A program made the position numbers and the translations under genes. A DNA stretch of 64,000 nt from IDS-8 sp964607425 (GTDB lineage: Bacteria; Pseudomonadota; Gammaproteobacteria; Steroidobacterales; Woeseiaceae), in NCBI GenBank assembly GCA_964607425.1, contig CAZSKQ010000008.1, positions 4,628 through 68,627 on the forward strand, written 5' to 3'. Below, one piece after another: positions 51,630 to 60,209 of this stretch (positions are counted from its first letter, which is position 1; each line of letters begins with the position of its first letter). The notes below the pieces were generated by a model. That model worked only from the letters and a program-made list of their open reading frames with translations. It was not told where the DNA came from and searched no databases.

Positions 51630-52214
51630 CTTTTTCAGGAGGACGTACACCGCGCCGGTTCCGCCGTCGACCTGGCGTGCCGAAACGAAGGCCAGCACGC
51701 TGTCCCACTGCCGCAGCCAGAGGTCGACCTTGCGTTTCAACACCGGGCCGCGGGTGCCGGAGCGCAGGCCCTTGCCGTGCACCACGCGCACGCAGGTGTA
51801 GCCGCGCACCCGGGCGTCGTCGAGGAACTCGCGCAGCGCGCCGCGCGCTTCCGGCACCGTCATCCCGTGCAGGTCCGTCTCCGCCTGCACGCTGAAACCG
51901 CCCCGTGCCAGCCGGCGCAGCGTCTTGCGCCCGATCGAAGGGCGGTGAAAGCGCAGGCCGTCGCCGTTGCTGGACTCGGCCTGCTCGACATCGAAATCAA
52001 GCGATTCCTCGAGCACCTGCCGCTCGTCCGAGCGCCGGGATCGGGCGATCGGCTTGCGTTTCGGCCGCGACGGCGGCACAACGTCAGTCTTCAGCGGCCG
52101 GGCTTCGCCCATGAGCTTGCGGAACAGGCTTGCCTCGTCATCGACGCCGTCGCGCCGCGAAGGACCGGGTTTTTGCCTGCCTGCCACTGCTGCGGGCCCT
52201 TTTACAATAGACAC
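51624..52214 (-). CDS. Smr-domain protein
   Basis: A 196-residue protein with a low-complexity, charged N-terminal half and a C-terminal Smr domain (about 110-195) carrying the two diagnostic motifs TDLHGMTVPEAR and VVHGKGLRSG. Smr domains bind or cut nucleic acids, and stand-alone members such as SmrA/SmrB act on DNA or collided ribosomes; this one's target is unknown. The start appears to be GTG 52214. The stop codon TAG lies in a REP-like element. It is divergent from surE. Confidence 0.87.
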   Translation of the reverse strand: MSIVKGPAAVAGRQKPGPSRRDGVDDEASLFRKLMGEARPLKTDVVPPSRPKRKPIARSRRSDERQVLEESLDFDVEQAESSNGDGLRFHRPSIGRKTLRRLARGGFSVQAETDLHGMTVPEARGALREFLDDARVRGYTCVRVVHGKGLRSGTRGPVLKRKVDLWLRQWDSVLAFVSARQVDGGTGAVYVLLKKA

Positions 52215-52311
52215 GGACGCGGACCTGAAACGGGATGCCGACGCTATGGCGGCATGCGAACATTCAGTATAGTGAGCGCCCCGCGAGGGTTCGAGGGACA
52301 GGATACTACTA

Positions 52312-53052
52312 TTGAAAATACTGGTGAGTAACGACGACGGTTACCTCGCGACCGGCATCAACGTGCTGGCGGGAGCGTTGTCGAAGGTCGCCGAGATCGT
52401 GGTCGTCGCGCCGGACCGCAACCACAGCGGTGCCAGCAACTCGTTGACGCTGCACACGCCGCTGCGCATCCACAAGGTCGAAGAAAACCGCTATTTCGTG
52501 AACGGCACGCCGTCCGATTGCGTGCACCTCGCGCTTTCGGGCTTCCTCGACTTCGAGCCGGACATTGTCGTCTCGGGGGTGAACCACGGCGCCAATCTCG
52601 GCGACGACGTGATCTACTCCGGGACCGTGGCAGCGGCGATGGAGGGCCGGTTTTTGGGCTTCCCGGCCATCGCGGTATCGCTGGCCGGCCAACGCGGCAC
52701 CCATTTCGACACCGCGGCCCGCATCGCCTGCGAGCTGATTGCCCGGCTGCAGAAGGATCCGCTTCCCGGCGACGTGATTCTCAACGTGAACGTTCCCGAC
52801 CGTCCGTACGAGGAACTGACCGGCATCCGGGCCTCCCGGCTGGGCTTCCGGCATCGCTCGGAGCCGCTGGTGCGGACCAAGGACCCGCACGGGCGCACGA
52901 TCTACTGGATCGGGCCTGCCGGTAGCGGCCAGGATGCGGGTCCCGGCACCGATTTCGAGGCGGTGGATAACGGCGCCGTCGCCGTAACGCCGCTCAAGGT
53001 GGACCTGACGCGGCACGAGGCGGTGCCGCGGATTGCCGAGTGGCTCAGGTAG
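52312..53052 (+). CDS. surE: 5'/3'-nucleotidase SurE
   Basis: SurE is a metal-dependent phosphatase that releases phosphate from nucleoside monophosphates and helps stationary-phase survival. The 246-residue protein begins MKILVSNDDGYLATGI (metal-binding DD at 8-9) and has NHSGASNSLTL, NGTPSDCV and SGVNHGANLGDDV, all active-site motifs. The start is a TTG at 52312. A TATAGT at 52268-52273 may be its -10 box. It opens the surE-pcm-nlpD-rpoS block. Confidence 0.96.
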   Translation: MKILVSNDDGYLATGINVLAGALSKVAEIVVVAPDRNHSGASNSLTLHTPLRIHKVEENRYFVNGTPSDCVHLALSGFLDFEPDIVVSGVNHGANLGDDVIYSGTVAAAMEGRFLGFPAIAVSLAGQRGTHFDTAARIACELIARLQKDPLPGDVILNVNVPDRPYEELTGIRASRLGFRHRSEPLVRTKDPHGRTIYWIGPAGSGQDAGPGTDFEAVDNGAVAVTPLKVDLTRHEAVPRIAEWLR

Positions 53053-53059
53053 GGCATAC

Positions 53060-53725
53060 GTGATCGAGCGTAACGGCGGGCGATCCGGTATCGGTATGAC
53101 CTCCGCCCGCACCCGGGACCGGCTCGTGCGGCGCCTCCAGGCGCAGGGAATCCGCTCGTCCGCGGTGCTCGAGCGAATCCGGAACGTACCGCGGCACCTG
53201 TTCGTGGACGAGGCGCTCGCCAGCCGGGCCTACGAAGACACCGCGCTGCCCATCGGGCTGGGCCAGACGATCAGCCAGCCGTTCATCGTGGCGCGCATGA
53301 CCGAAAGCCTGCTCGAGAACTTCCTGCCGGCAACCGTGCTGGAGATCGGCACCGGCTGCGGTTACCAGACCGCCGTGCTCGCGCCGTTGGTCGGCAAGGT
53401 GTACACCGTGGAGAGGATTCCCGAGCTGCTGCGCAAGGCACAGCAGCGCCTGCACCAGCTCGATCTCTACAACGTACGCTATCGGCGGGGCGACGGCTGG
53501 CAGGGCTGGCCGAAATACGGTCCCTACGAGGGCATCCTGGTCGCCGCCGCCGCGCCGGAGTTGCCGCGGAAGCTGCTCGAGCAGCTGGCACCCGGCGGTC
53601 GCATGGTGATCCCGGTCGGCCCGGCCGGCCGGCAGGAGCTCACGCGCATCGTGCGGGAGGACGACCATTTCAGCCAGACGCCGCTCGGCGGCGTCAGTTT
53701 CGTGCCGCTGGTGCGGGGGCCATGA
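53060..53725 (+). CDS. pcm: Protein-L-isoaspartate O-methyltransferase
   Basis: Pcm repairs isoaspartyl residues in aged proteins using SAM. The core shows the family's TALPIGLGQTISQPFIVARM, the SAM motif I VLEIGTGCGYQTAVLA and post-motif VYTVERI. GTG 53060 has an AGGG ribosome site 5 nt upstream and gives 221 residues. The ATG at 53096 (MTSARTRDRL) would align better with E. coli Pcm (208) but lacks a ribosome site, so the start is uncertain. It follows surE after 7 nt. Confidence 0.94.
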   Translation: MIERNGGRSGIGMTSARTRDRLVRRLQAQGIRSSAVLERIRNVPRHLFVDEALASRAYEDTALPIGLGQTISQPFIVARMTESLLENFLPATVLEIGTGCGYQTAVLAPLVGKVYTVERIPELLRKAQQRLHQLDLYNVRYRRGDGWQGWPKYGPYEGILVAAAAPELPRKLLEQLAPGGRMVIPVGPAGRQELTRIVREDDHFSQTPLGGVSFVPLVRGP

Positions 53726-53754
53726 GCCGGTAATGGCCGGGCTGCCTTGAGGGG

Positions 53755-54504
53755 ATGACGGGACTCGCGGCCAGTAGCCGTCCGCTGCGCGGCAGGCGCG
53801 CGGCCTTTTTTCGGGGCGCGGCGATAGTGCTGGCGGCGGCGATCGTCGCCGCCGGCTGCGGCACGGCGCCCCGCGTCGAGCAGGCGCGCGACTATCACAT
53901 CGTCCGCTCGGGTGAAACGCTGTTCACAATCGCGTGGCGCTATGGCAAGGACTATCGCGCCGTTGCGCGCTGGAACGATCTCGGCGACGGCTCGCTGATC
54001 TACCCCGGACAGCTCATCAAGCTGTATCCACCGCCCGGCGACGGCGCCAGGGCCGAGCCGCGCAAAACGGCCGGCGAGCGGACCGCGTCCAGGGCGCCGG
54101 CGCGCGAGTTGCCGGCGCTCCCGTCCGAGCCGCCCCCGGCGTGGGCGTGGCCGACGGCCGGTTCGGTAGTCGTGGAGTTCGGGCAGCGGCCCGGGACCGG
54201 CACGGGCGTGCTGATCGGCGGCAAGGGCGGCCAGCCGGTGCGCGCCGCGGCGGGCGGCCGCGTGGTGTACTCGGGCAGTGGACTAATCGGTTACGGACAG
54301 CTTATCATCGTGAAGCACAACGACACTTACCTCAGTGCTTACGGGCACAACGCGTCGTTGCTGGTACAAGAGGGCGAAACCGTCAGCCAGGGCCAGCGCA
54401 TTGCGACGATGGGTGAGGGACCGGGACGCGAGCCGCGACTGCACTTCGAGATCCGGCAGAACGGCAAACCGGTCGATCCACGGCAGTTCCTGCCGCGAAG
54501 GTAG
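53755..54504 (+). CDS. nlpD: NlpD-like lipoprotein with LysM and degenerate LytM domain
   Basis: NlpD is an outer-membrane lipoprotein that activates the amidase AmiC at division. The 249-residue precursor has a signal peptide with a lipobox-like IVAAGC (Cys35), a LysM peptidoglycan-binding domain (about 45-92; YHIVRSGETLFTIAWRYG), a Pro/Ala-rich linker and a LytM/M23 domain (about 130-245). The LytM zinc site is broken: the final HxH reads RLHFEIR, so it should not cut peptidoglycan itself, as in NlpD. It precedes rpoS, as in E. coli. Confidence 0.92.
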   Translation: MTGLAASSRPLRGRRAAFFRGAAIVLAAAIVAAGCGTAPRVEQARDYHIVRSGETLFTIAWRYGKDYRAVARWNDLGDGSLIYPGQLIKLYPPPGDGARAEPRKTAGERTASRAPARELPALPSEPPPAWAWPTAGSVVVEFGQRPGTGTGVLIGGKGGQPVRAAAGGRVVYSGSGLIGYGQLIIVKHNDTYLSAYGHNASLLVQEGETVSQGQRIATMGEGPGREPRLHFEIRQNGKPVDPRQFLPRR

Positions 54505-54689
54505 ATTTACTGTCCCGCTTGTCGCCGACCGCCCGGTCGCGAAGCAATACACGGCATCCTGCGCCCGCCACCGCGGCCAGCCACCGGCCATGTCGGCCAT
54601 CTACCCGGCACTGACACATCACCATAGCCGCAAACGCCGCATCAACCAGGCCCCCGGCGGACGCTCTTAAAGTTAACCGTGATTCCCGG

Positions 54690-54731
54690 GCGAGACCTGA
54701 CGTCTCGCGCTTAAGGGCCCGTTCGGGTCCC
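54690..54731 (+). promoter_or_regulatory. Hairpins in the rpoS leader
   Basis: GCGAGAC (54690-54696) and GTCTCGC (54702-54708) form a perfect 7-bp stem with a 5-nt loop, and GGGCCCG/CGGGTCC (54715-54730) form a second stem with one mismatch. Both lie just upstream of the AAGGAG ribosome site (54742-54747) of rpoS. The other sequence between nlpD and rpoS (54505-54689) shows no gene. Confidence 0.45.
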
Positions 54732-54753
54732 GCAGGAAAACAAGGAGCCGAGA

Positions 54754-55716
54754 GTGAGCGCTGTAATTCAAGGTACAACCACGCACCGCCGGATCGACGC
54801 GCATGCGCGCCGTCCTCAGCCGTCCCGCGCCAAGCCGCCCGCGGAGGAGGAAGGTTCCGAGCGGCTGGAGGATTCGGCCGTGCCGGCGCCCGCCACGCTC
54901 GACGTGACGCGGCTTTACCTGAACGAGATAGGTACCTCGCGGCTGCTCACGGCTGCCGAAGAGGTGTCGTTTGCGCGCCGCATCCGGCAGGGTGACGAGG
55001 CCGCGCGCCAGCGTATGATCGAAAGCAACCTGCGGCTGGTGGTCAAGATTGCGCGGCGTTACATCGATCGCGGCCTGCCGCTGCTCGACCTCATCGAGGA
55101 GGGCAATCTCGGGCTCATTCACGCCGTCAAAAAATTCGATCCCGAGCGGGGCTTCCGGTTTTCCACCTACGCGACATGGTGGATTCGCCAGACCATCGAA
55201 CGCGCCATCATGAACCAGTCGCGCACGGTGCGGCTGCCGATTCACGTCATCAAGGACATCAACAGCTGCCTGCGTGCGGCGCGTGCTCTCCGCCAGGCAA
55301 ACGACAAGGCGCCTTCGGTCTCCGACATCGCCGAATACCTCAACAAGGATCCGATCGAGATCGAAAGGCTGTTGTCGCTGCACGAGCGGGTGACGATCGG
55401 CTCGGGCGGTGACGACGAGCGCGGCCTGCTCGAAACGCTGGCGGCGCACCGCAATGCCGAACCCGCAACCTGCGTCCAGCAGGAACACGTCAACGCGATT
55501 GTCAATTCCTGGGTGATGAGGCTGACCGACAAGCAGCGTGCGGTGGTAGAGCGCCGCTTTGGGCTGCACGGGTATCGCCGGCTGACGCTGGAGCAAATCG
55601 GCTGTGAGATCGGGGTGACGCGCGAGCGCGTGCGCCAGATACAGCTCGATGCACTGCGCAACCTGAAAGAGATGATGCAGAGCGAGGGAGTCGAGTGGGA
55701 ATCGCTGCTGGATTGA
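54754..55716 (+). CDS. rpoS: RNA polymerase sigma factor RpoS
   Basis: RpoS directs transcription in stationary phase and general stress. The 320-residue protein has a variable Pro/Arg-rich N-terminus, region 1.2 (VTRLYLNEIGTSRLLTAAEE), region 2 (SNLRLVVKIARRYIDRGLPLLDLIEEGN, broken here by no change from consensus; FSTYATWWIRQTIERAI), region 3 and region 4 HTH (LEQIGCEIGVTRERVRQIQ). Position after nlpD separates it from RpoD and RpoH. The start is GTG 54754 with AAGGAG 6 nt upstream. Confidence 0.96.
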   Translation: MSAVIQGTTTHRRIDAHARRPQPSRAKPPAEEEGSERLEDSAVPAPATLDVTRLYLNEIGTSRLLTAAEEVSFARRIRQGDEAARQRMIESNLRLVVKIARRYIDRGLPLLDLIEEGNLGLIHAVKKFDPERGFRFSTYATWWIRQTIERAIMNQSRTVRLPIHVIKDINSCLRAARALRQANDKAPSVSDIAEYLNKDPIEIERLLSLHERVTIGSGGDDERGLLETLAAHRNAEPATCVQQEHVNAIVNSWVMRLTDKQRAVVERRFGLHGYRRLTLEQIGCEIGVTRERVRQIQLDALRNLKEMMQSEGVEWESLLD

Positions 55717-55725
55717 GACCGGCTG

Positions 55726-56091
55726 CTACAGGAGGAACACTGCCGCGACGCGGCGCTCCTCCTGCACCAAGATATTGAAAGTACGGCAGGCGGCCGGTGT
55801 CGTCATCGTTTCAAAGCCGATACCGCGGCGTGCCATGGCGAAGACGAGCTCCCGCGGCGGTATCACGGATTGCCAGCCGGTTCCGAGCACGATCACTTCC
55901 GGTTCGAGCGCAAGCAGGCTCGCGAAGTCGCTTTCCTCGAGCCGGGCCACGTTTCCCGACGGCCAGTCCAGGATGTCGTGCTCCGGGGTGATCACGACGT
56001 CCTGCCGGATGGTACGGCTGCCGATGCGAACCTCGCCCGGTTCGACGTGACGCACGGTGACGGGCAAGTTCGGGTCCCTGGCAATCTGCAT
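55726..56091 (-). CDS. Mth938/DUF498-domain protein
   Basis: A 121-residue protein of the Mth938-like (DUF498, NDUFAF3-related) family, recognised from VVITPEHDILDW, VIVLGTGWQSVIPP and GIGFETMTTPAACRTFNIL. The human relative NDUFAF3 helps assemble respiratory complex I; bacterial members have no settled role. The ATG at 56091 is preceded by GAGGA. It converges on rpoS with only 9 nt between the stops, with no terminator visible. Confidence 0.85.
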   Translation of the reverse strand: MQIARDPNLPVTVRHVEPGEVRIGSRTIRQDVVITPEHDILDWPSGNVARLEESDFASLLALEPEVIVLGTGWQSVIPPRELVFAMARRGIGFETMTTPAACRTFNILVQEERRVAAVFLL

Positions 56092-56231
56092 GGGCAATTC
56101 CTCTGAGGAGGGGCCGAACCGCTGCTTCAAGCAAACCGATCGAGCCCCCGCGTTGGAGAAGCCGCGGTTCAACCCCGTTTCAGTCGAGGCTCGACCGCGA
56201 TCATTTTCCCTGTTGCACTTCGACAAGGATA

Positions 56232-57215
56232 GTGAAGAATGGTGCGCGTGATGGGGACGCGGCACTGAAGCACAACGAACGACACGCTATCGTAGCGCTG
56301 GCCGCCGATCCGCAGCTCCCCGCCGCGCTGCGGGAGTGCCGCTGGCTCGCGCGCGGGCGCTGGCACCGCGCCGAGCGCGCGGACCTCCTGCCGCGCATCC
56401 TCGGCGTTCTCTCACTGCCGCTGCCGGAAGGCGGCCTGGCTGCGTTGCGCTTCCGCGGCTGGAGCGGCGAGTCGCCGCCGGGTTGGATGGCCGCGGCCGA
56501 TCCGGTCTACCTCGAAACCCGCATGAGCCATCTTCGGCTGCGCGTTTTTCCGGACAGCGAACTGCCGCCCGGCGAAGTCCGGGACGTTTTCGAGCTACTC
56601 CAGGAACGCCTGGGCGAGCCGCAAGCGCGGACGTTCACCTGCGCCGGCGCGACCGGCTACCTCGAGCTGGCAACGCCGATCGCGACGTCGCCGGTGTCGC
56701 CGGCTGTCGCGGACGGGGCGTCGCCCGAATTCTTCCTGCCCCAGGGTGCAGAGGCCGCCGATCACGACCGATGGCACAGCGAGGTCCAGATGTGCCTGCA
56801 CGACGCGGAAGTCAACCAGCGGCGGATGAGCGCGGGACGGCTTCCGGTCAACTCGCTCTGGTTCTGGGGCGGTGGCGTGGCCCCGGAGCCCGTGCGGCGG
56901 GCCTTGCCGGTGCTGTTCGCGGCCGACGACGTCGTGCGCGGCTACTGGCTGAGCTCCGGCGCGCGCGCGGAGGCGTGGCCGGGCAGCCTTGGCGCATGCG
57001 CGGCGGCCGCCGGGGGCAGCTTCGTGGCCGTGGCCCCGGGTACGCCCGGACCGGTATCGCTGCTCGCGGAGTTGCGGGAGCTCCTGGCACGCGGCACGAT
57101 CCGCCGCCTGACCCTGCTTTTGCCGGGCGGCACGTTGGCGGAGATTCGCCGCGGCGATCGCTTTCGTTTCTGGCGCCGGTCTGCCGGGCTGGCGGACGAC
57201 GGTGGCGAAGGGTGA
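56232..57215 (+). CDS. Uncharacterised protein, COG4255-like, next to recJ
   Basis: A 327-residue cytoplasmic protein without signal or membrane segments. The motif LPVNSLWFWGGGVAP (about 207-221) is, from memory, the hallmark of a family annotated as a predicted cofactor-independent phosphoglycerate mutase of the alkaline phosphatase superfamily (COG4255). I cannot see the full metal site of that superfamily, so catalysis is unproven. The start is GTG 56232 after AAGGA. Its stop overlaps the recJ start by 4 nt, and the pairing with recJ is recurrent in gammaproteobacteria, suggesting a link to DNA repair or nucleotide metabolism. Confidence 0.6.
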   Translation: MKNGARDGDAALKHNERHAIVALAADPQLPAALRECRWLARGRWHRAERADLLPRILGVLSLPLPEGGLAALRFRGWSGESPPGWMAAADPVYLETRMSHLRLRVFPDSELPPGEVRDVFELLQERLGEPQARTFTCAGATGYLELATPIATSPVSPAVADGASPEFFLPQGAEAADHDRWHSEVQMCLHDAEVNQRRMSAGRLPVNSLWFWGGGVAPEPVRRALPVLFAADDVVRGYWLSSGARAEAWPGSLGACAAAAGGSFVAVAPGTPGPVSLLAELRELLARGTIRRLTLLLPGGTLAEIRRGDRFRFWRRSAGLADDGGEG

Positions 57216-58951
57216 GCGTGCCTGTACCGGCAAAGGCGAGGCCGCTCAAGCGGCGCAGCGCACCCCGGCATGCCGCGGGATTGGCGGGGCTCGATCCCGT
57301 GCTCGCTGCCCTGTACGCGGCGCGCGGGATCACGGACGCCACGCAGCTCGACTACCGCCTGCAGCACCTTGCGCCGGTCGGTACCCTGAGCGGGATTCCC
57401 GCGGCTGTGGAGCTGCTGCTCGCGCACCGGCAGCGGCGCATCGCGGTTATCGGCGACTTTGATGCCGACGGCGCCACGAGCACCGCGCTGGTCGTTCGCT
57501 GCCTCCGCGATTTCGGGTTTTCCGACGTCGATTACCTGGTGCCAAACCGCTTCGACTACGGCTACGGCCTGACGCCGGAGATCGTCCGCGTTGCCCACCG
57601 ATCCGGGCCGTCGCTGCTGCTGACGGTAGACAACGGCATCTCGAGCGTCGCGGGCGTCGCGGAAGCGCAGCGCCTGGGGATGCGCGTGCTGGTCACGGAT
57701 CATCACCTGCCGGGGCGACAGGTTCCGGACGCGGATGCCATCGTAAACCCGAATTTCCGCGCGCCGGGTGAAGCTTCCGCCGCGGGGCCGTTCGCCAGCC
57801 CGCATCTCGCCGGCGTCGGGGTCGCGTTTTACCTGATGGCGGCGCTCGGGCGCGCGTTGCAGCCGGAGGGCCAAAACGGCGCGGGGAAGGTACCGGCCCG
57901 CTACCTCGACCTGGTGGCGCTCGGCACGGTCGCCGACGTGGTCCGCCTCGACCGCAATAACCGCATCCTGGTAGCGCAGGGACTGGCGCGCATCCGGGCC
58001 GGGCGCTCGGTGCCCGGCATCGCTGCGCTCCTGCGCTGCGGTGGCCGCGACCCGGCACGCGCCTGCAGTGCGGACCTCGGCTTTGCGGCGGCGCCGCGTC
58101 TCAATGCCGCCGGGCGCCTCGAGGACATGGCTGCGGGCATCGAGTGCCTGCTGGCGGACGACCCGGAGGAAGCGGCGCGGCTGGCCGCGGTCCTCGACGG
58201 TATCAACAGCGAACGGCGCGAGATCGAAGAGGACATGCGGCGGGAGGCGTTCGCGTTCGTCGATACCATGGGCGCGAACGAGCTGCCGGACTGCGTCTGC
58301 GTCTTCCAGCCTTCGTGGCACCAGGGCATCGTGGGCCTCGTCGCGGCCCGCGTGCGCGAGCGCTGCCATCGCCCCGCCATCGCGTTCGCCCGCGAGCAGG
58401 CAGGGCTCCTCAAAGGTTCGGCACGCTCGATACCGGGGGTGCACATCCGCGACCTGCTCGAAGCCGTCTCGACGGCCGTGCCGGGGCTTCTCGCCAAATT
58501 TGGCGGGCATGCGATGGCGGCGGGTTTGAGTCTCGCGGAGGAGCGGCTCGAGGCGTTCTCGCGCGCGGTGTGCGAGCAGCTGCGGCGCCTGTACCCGCAG
58601 GCCGATTTCAGCGGCGCCATCCTCACCGACGGGCCGCTTCCGGCGGCTTCCATGAACCTGCCGTTTGCCCGCATCCTGCGGGAAGCGGGCCCCTGGGGTG
58701 CGGGGTTTCCGGAGCCGGTGTGGAGCGGCGATTTCGAACTCGTCGAGCAGCGCACGGTGGGAGAGAATCACCTGAAGCTCAGGGTGCGGCCGGTCGCTGG
58801 CGGCCCGACTTTGGATGCGATTGCCTTCCACCAGGCCGGCACCGCCTGGCGGGGCAGGCTGCGGCTCGCCTTCCGGCTCGACGTCAACGAATGGCGCGGC
58901 AGGGAATCGCCGCAGCTCGTCGTGGAGCAGATCATCGCGCTGACGCCGTGA
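57212..58951 (+). CDS. recJ: Single-stranded-DNA-specific exonuclease RecJ
   Basis: RecJ degrades single-stranded DNA 5'-3' in recombination and mismatch repair. The 579-residue protein (E. coli 577) has the DHH-family metal motifs GDFDADGATS, VDNGISS and TDHHLPG, the DHHA1 part (FGGHAMAAGLSL) and a C-terminal OB domain. GTG 57212 overlaps the upstream stop (GTGA) and gives the correct length; a much longer frame upstream is a shadow of the preceding gene. Confidence 0.96.
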   Translation: MSVPVPAKARPLKRRSAPRHAAGLAGLDPVLAALYAARGITDATQLDYRLQHLAPVGTLSGIPAAVELLLAHRQRRIAVIGDFDADGATSTALVVRCLRDFGFSDVDYLVPNRFDYGYGLTPEIVRVAHRSGPSLLLTVDNGISSVAGVAEAQRLGMRVLVTDHHLPGRQVPDADAIVNPNFRAPGEASAAGPFASPHLAGVGVAFYLMAALGRALQPEGQNGAGKVPARYLDLVALGTVADVVRLDRNNRILVAQGLARIRAGRSVPGIAALLRCGGRDPARACSADLGFAAAPRLNAAGRLEDMAAGIECLLADDPEEAARLAAVLDGINSERREIEEDMRREAFAFVDTMGANELPDCVCVFQPSWHQGIVGLVAARVRERCHRPAIAFAREQAGLLKGSARSIPGVHIRDLLEAVSTAVPGLLAKFGGHAMAAGLSLAEERLEAFSRAVCEQLRRLYPQADFSGAILTDGPLPAASMNLPFARILREAGPWGAGFPEPVWSGDFELVEQRTVGENHLKLRVRPVAGGPTLDAIAFHQAGTAWRGRLRLAFRLDVNEWRGRESPQLVVEQIIALTP

Positions 58952-59080
58952 ATGGCCACCCCCGTGAATGGGGCCACTCCCCATTTGTCTCAAAAGAGGC
59001 CGCTACCCGGCTCCCCGATTGCGGGGATGGGGGCAGTCCCCGGCGTGGTAACATGCCGCGTTTTTCGCCGCAGCAATCGC

Positions 59081-60176
59081 ATGGAAACGAACCACATCAG
59101 GCAGCAGATCGCCGACCTCGCCGAGCGCGTCACCGCGCTGAGGAGGTATCTTTGACTTCGAGACGCGCGCGGAACGCCTGACGGAAGTCGAGCGCGAGCT
59201 CGAGCAGCCGGGCGTGTGGGAGGACCCGGATCGGGCCCAGGCGTTGGGCCGGGAACGCTCGCAGCTCGAGAAGACCGTCACCGGCATCCGGCAGCTCACC
59301 GCGGGGCTCGCCGACGCGGCCGAGTTGCTGGACCTGGCAATGGAGGAGAACGACGCGGGCACCGTCGCGGAGCTCACATCCGACGTTGCCGGACTCGAGA
59401 AGCGGATCGAAGAGCTCGAGTTCCACCGCATGTTCAGCGGCGAGATGGACGAAGCCAATGCGTTCCTCGACATCCAGGCCGGTGCCGGCGGGACCGAGGC
59501 GCAGGACTGGGCCGAGATGCTGCTGCGCATGTACCTGCGCTGGGCGGAAGAGCACGAGTTCGAGTCCGAAGTGATCGAAGCGTCGGCGGGCGACGTCGCG
59601 GGGATCAAGAGCGCGACGCTCGCTATCCGCGGCGACTACGCTTACGGTTGGCTGCGGACCGAGACCGGCGTACACCGCCTCGTGCGTAAATCGCCGTTCG
59701 ACTCGGGGCACCGGCGCCACACTTCTTTTGCCAGCGTCTTTGTTTCACCGGAAGTCGACGACTCCATCGATATCGAGATCGACCCGTCCGACCTGCGCAT
59801 AGACGTGTACCGCGCGAGCGGTGCCGGCGGGCAGCATGTCAACCGGACCGAATCCGCTGTGCGCATCACGCACCTGCCGACCAACATCGTCGTGCAATGC
59901 CAGAACGACCGCTCGCAGCACAAGAACAAGGCCACGGCGATGAAGCAGCTCAAGGCGAAGCTCTACGAGTTCGAGCTGCAGAACCGGCGCGCAAAAGCGG
60001 CGGCCGTGGAGGACAGCAAGGCCGACGTCGGCTGGGGAAGTCAGATAAGATCCTATGTACTGGACCAGAGCCGGATCAAGGACCTGAGGACCGGGGTGGA
60101 AACCGGCAACACGCAGGCGGTGCTCGACGGCGGACTCGACCGCTTTATCGAAGCGAGCCTCAAGCAGGGCCTGTAA
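59081..60176 (+). CDS. prfB: Peptide chain release factor 2 with programmed +1 frameshift
   Basis: RF2 releases chains at UAA and UGA. Translation starts at ATG 59081 (METNHIRQQIADLAERV), reaches an in-frame TGA at 59153-59155 after 24 codons, and continues after a +1 shift at CTT from GAC 59154 (DFETRAERLTEVERELEQPG), giving 364 residues (E. coli 365). The protein has the SPF anticodon-like motif (RKSPFDSGHRRH) and the GGQ catalytic motif (GAGGQHVNR). The shift autoregulates RF2: low RF2 means slow termination at the TGA and more frameshifting. Coordinates cover both segments (59081-59152 and 59154-60176). Confidence 0.96.
59141..59156 (+). promoter_or_regulatory. Programmed +1 ribosomal frameshift site of prfB
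   Basis: AGGAGGTATCTTTGAC contains the internal Shine-Dalgarno (AGGAGG), the slippery CTT codon and the in-frame TGA followed by C, in the same spacing as the well-studied E. coli prfB site. Confidence 0.96.
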
Positions 60177-60209
60177 TGCAGCCGGTACAGTAACCGACGA
60201 GAGAGAACA

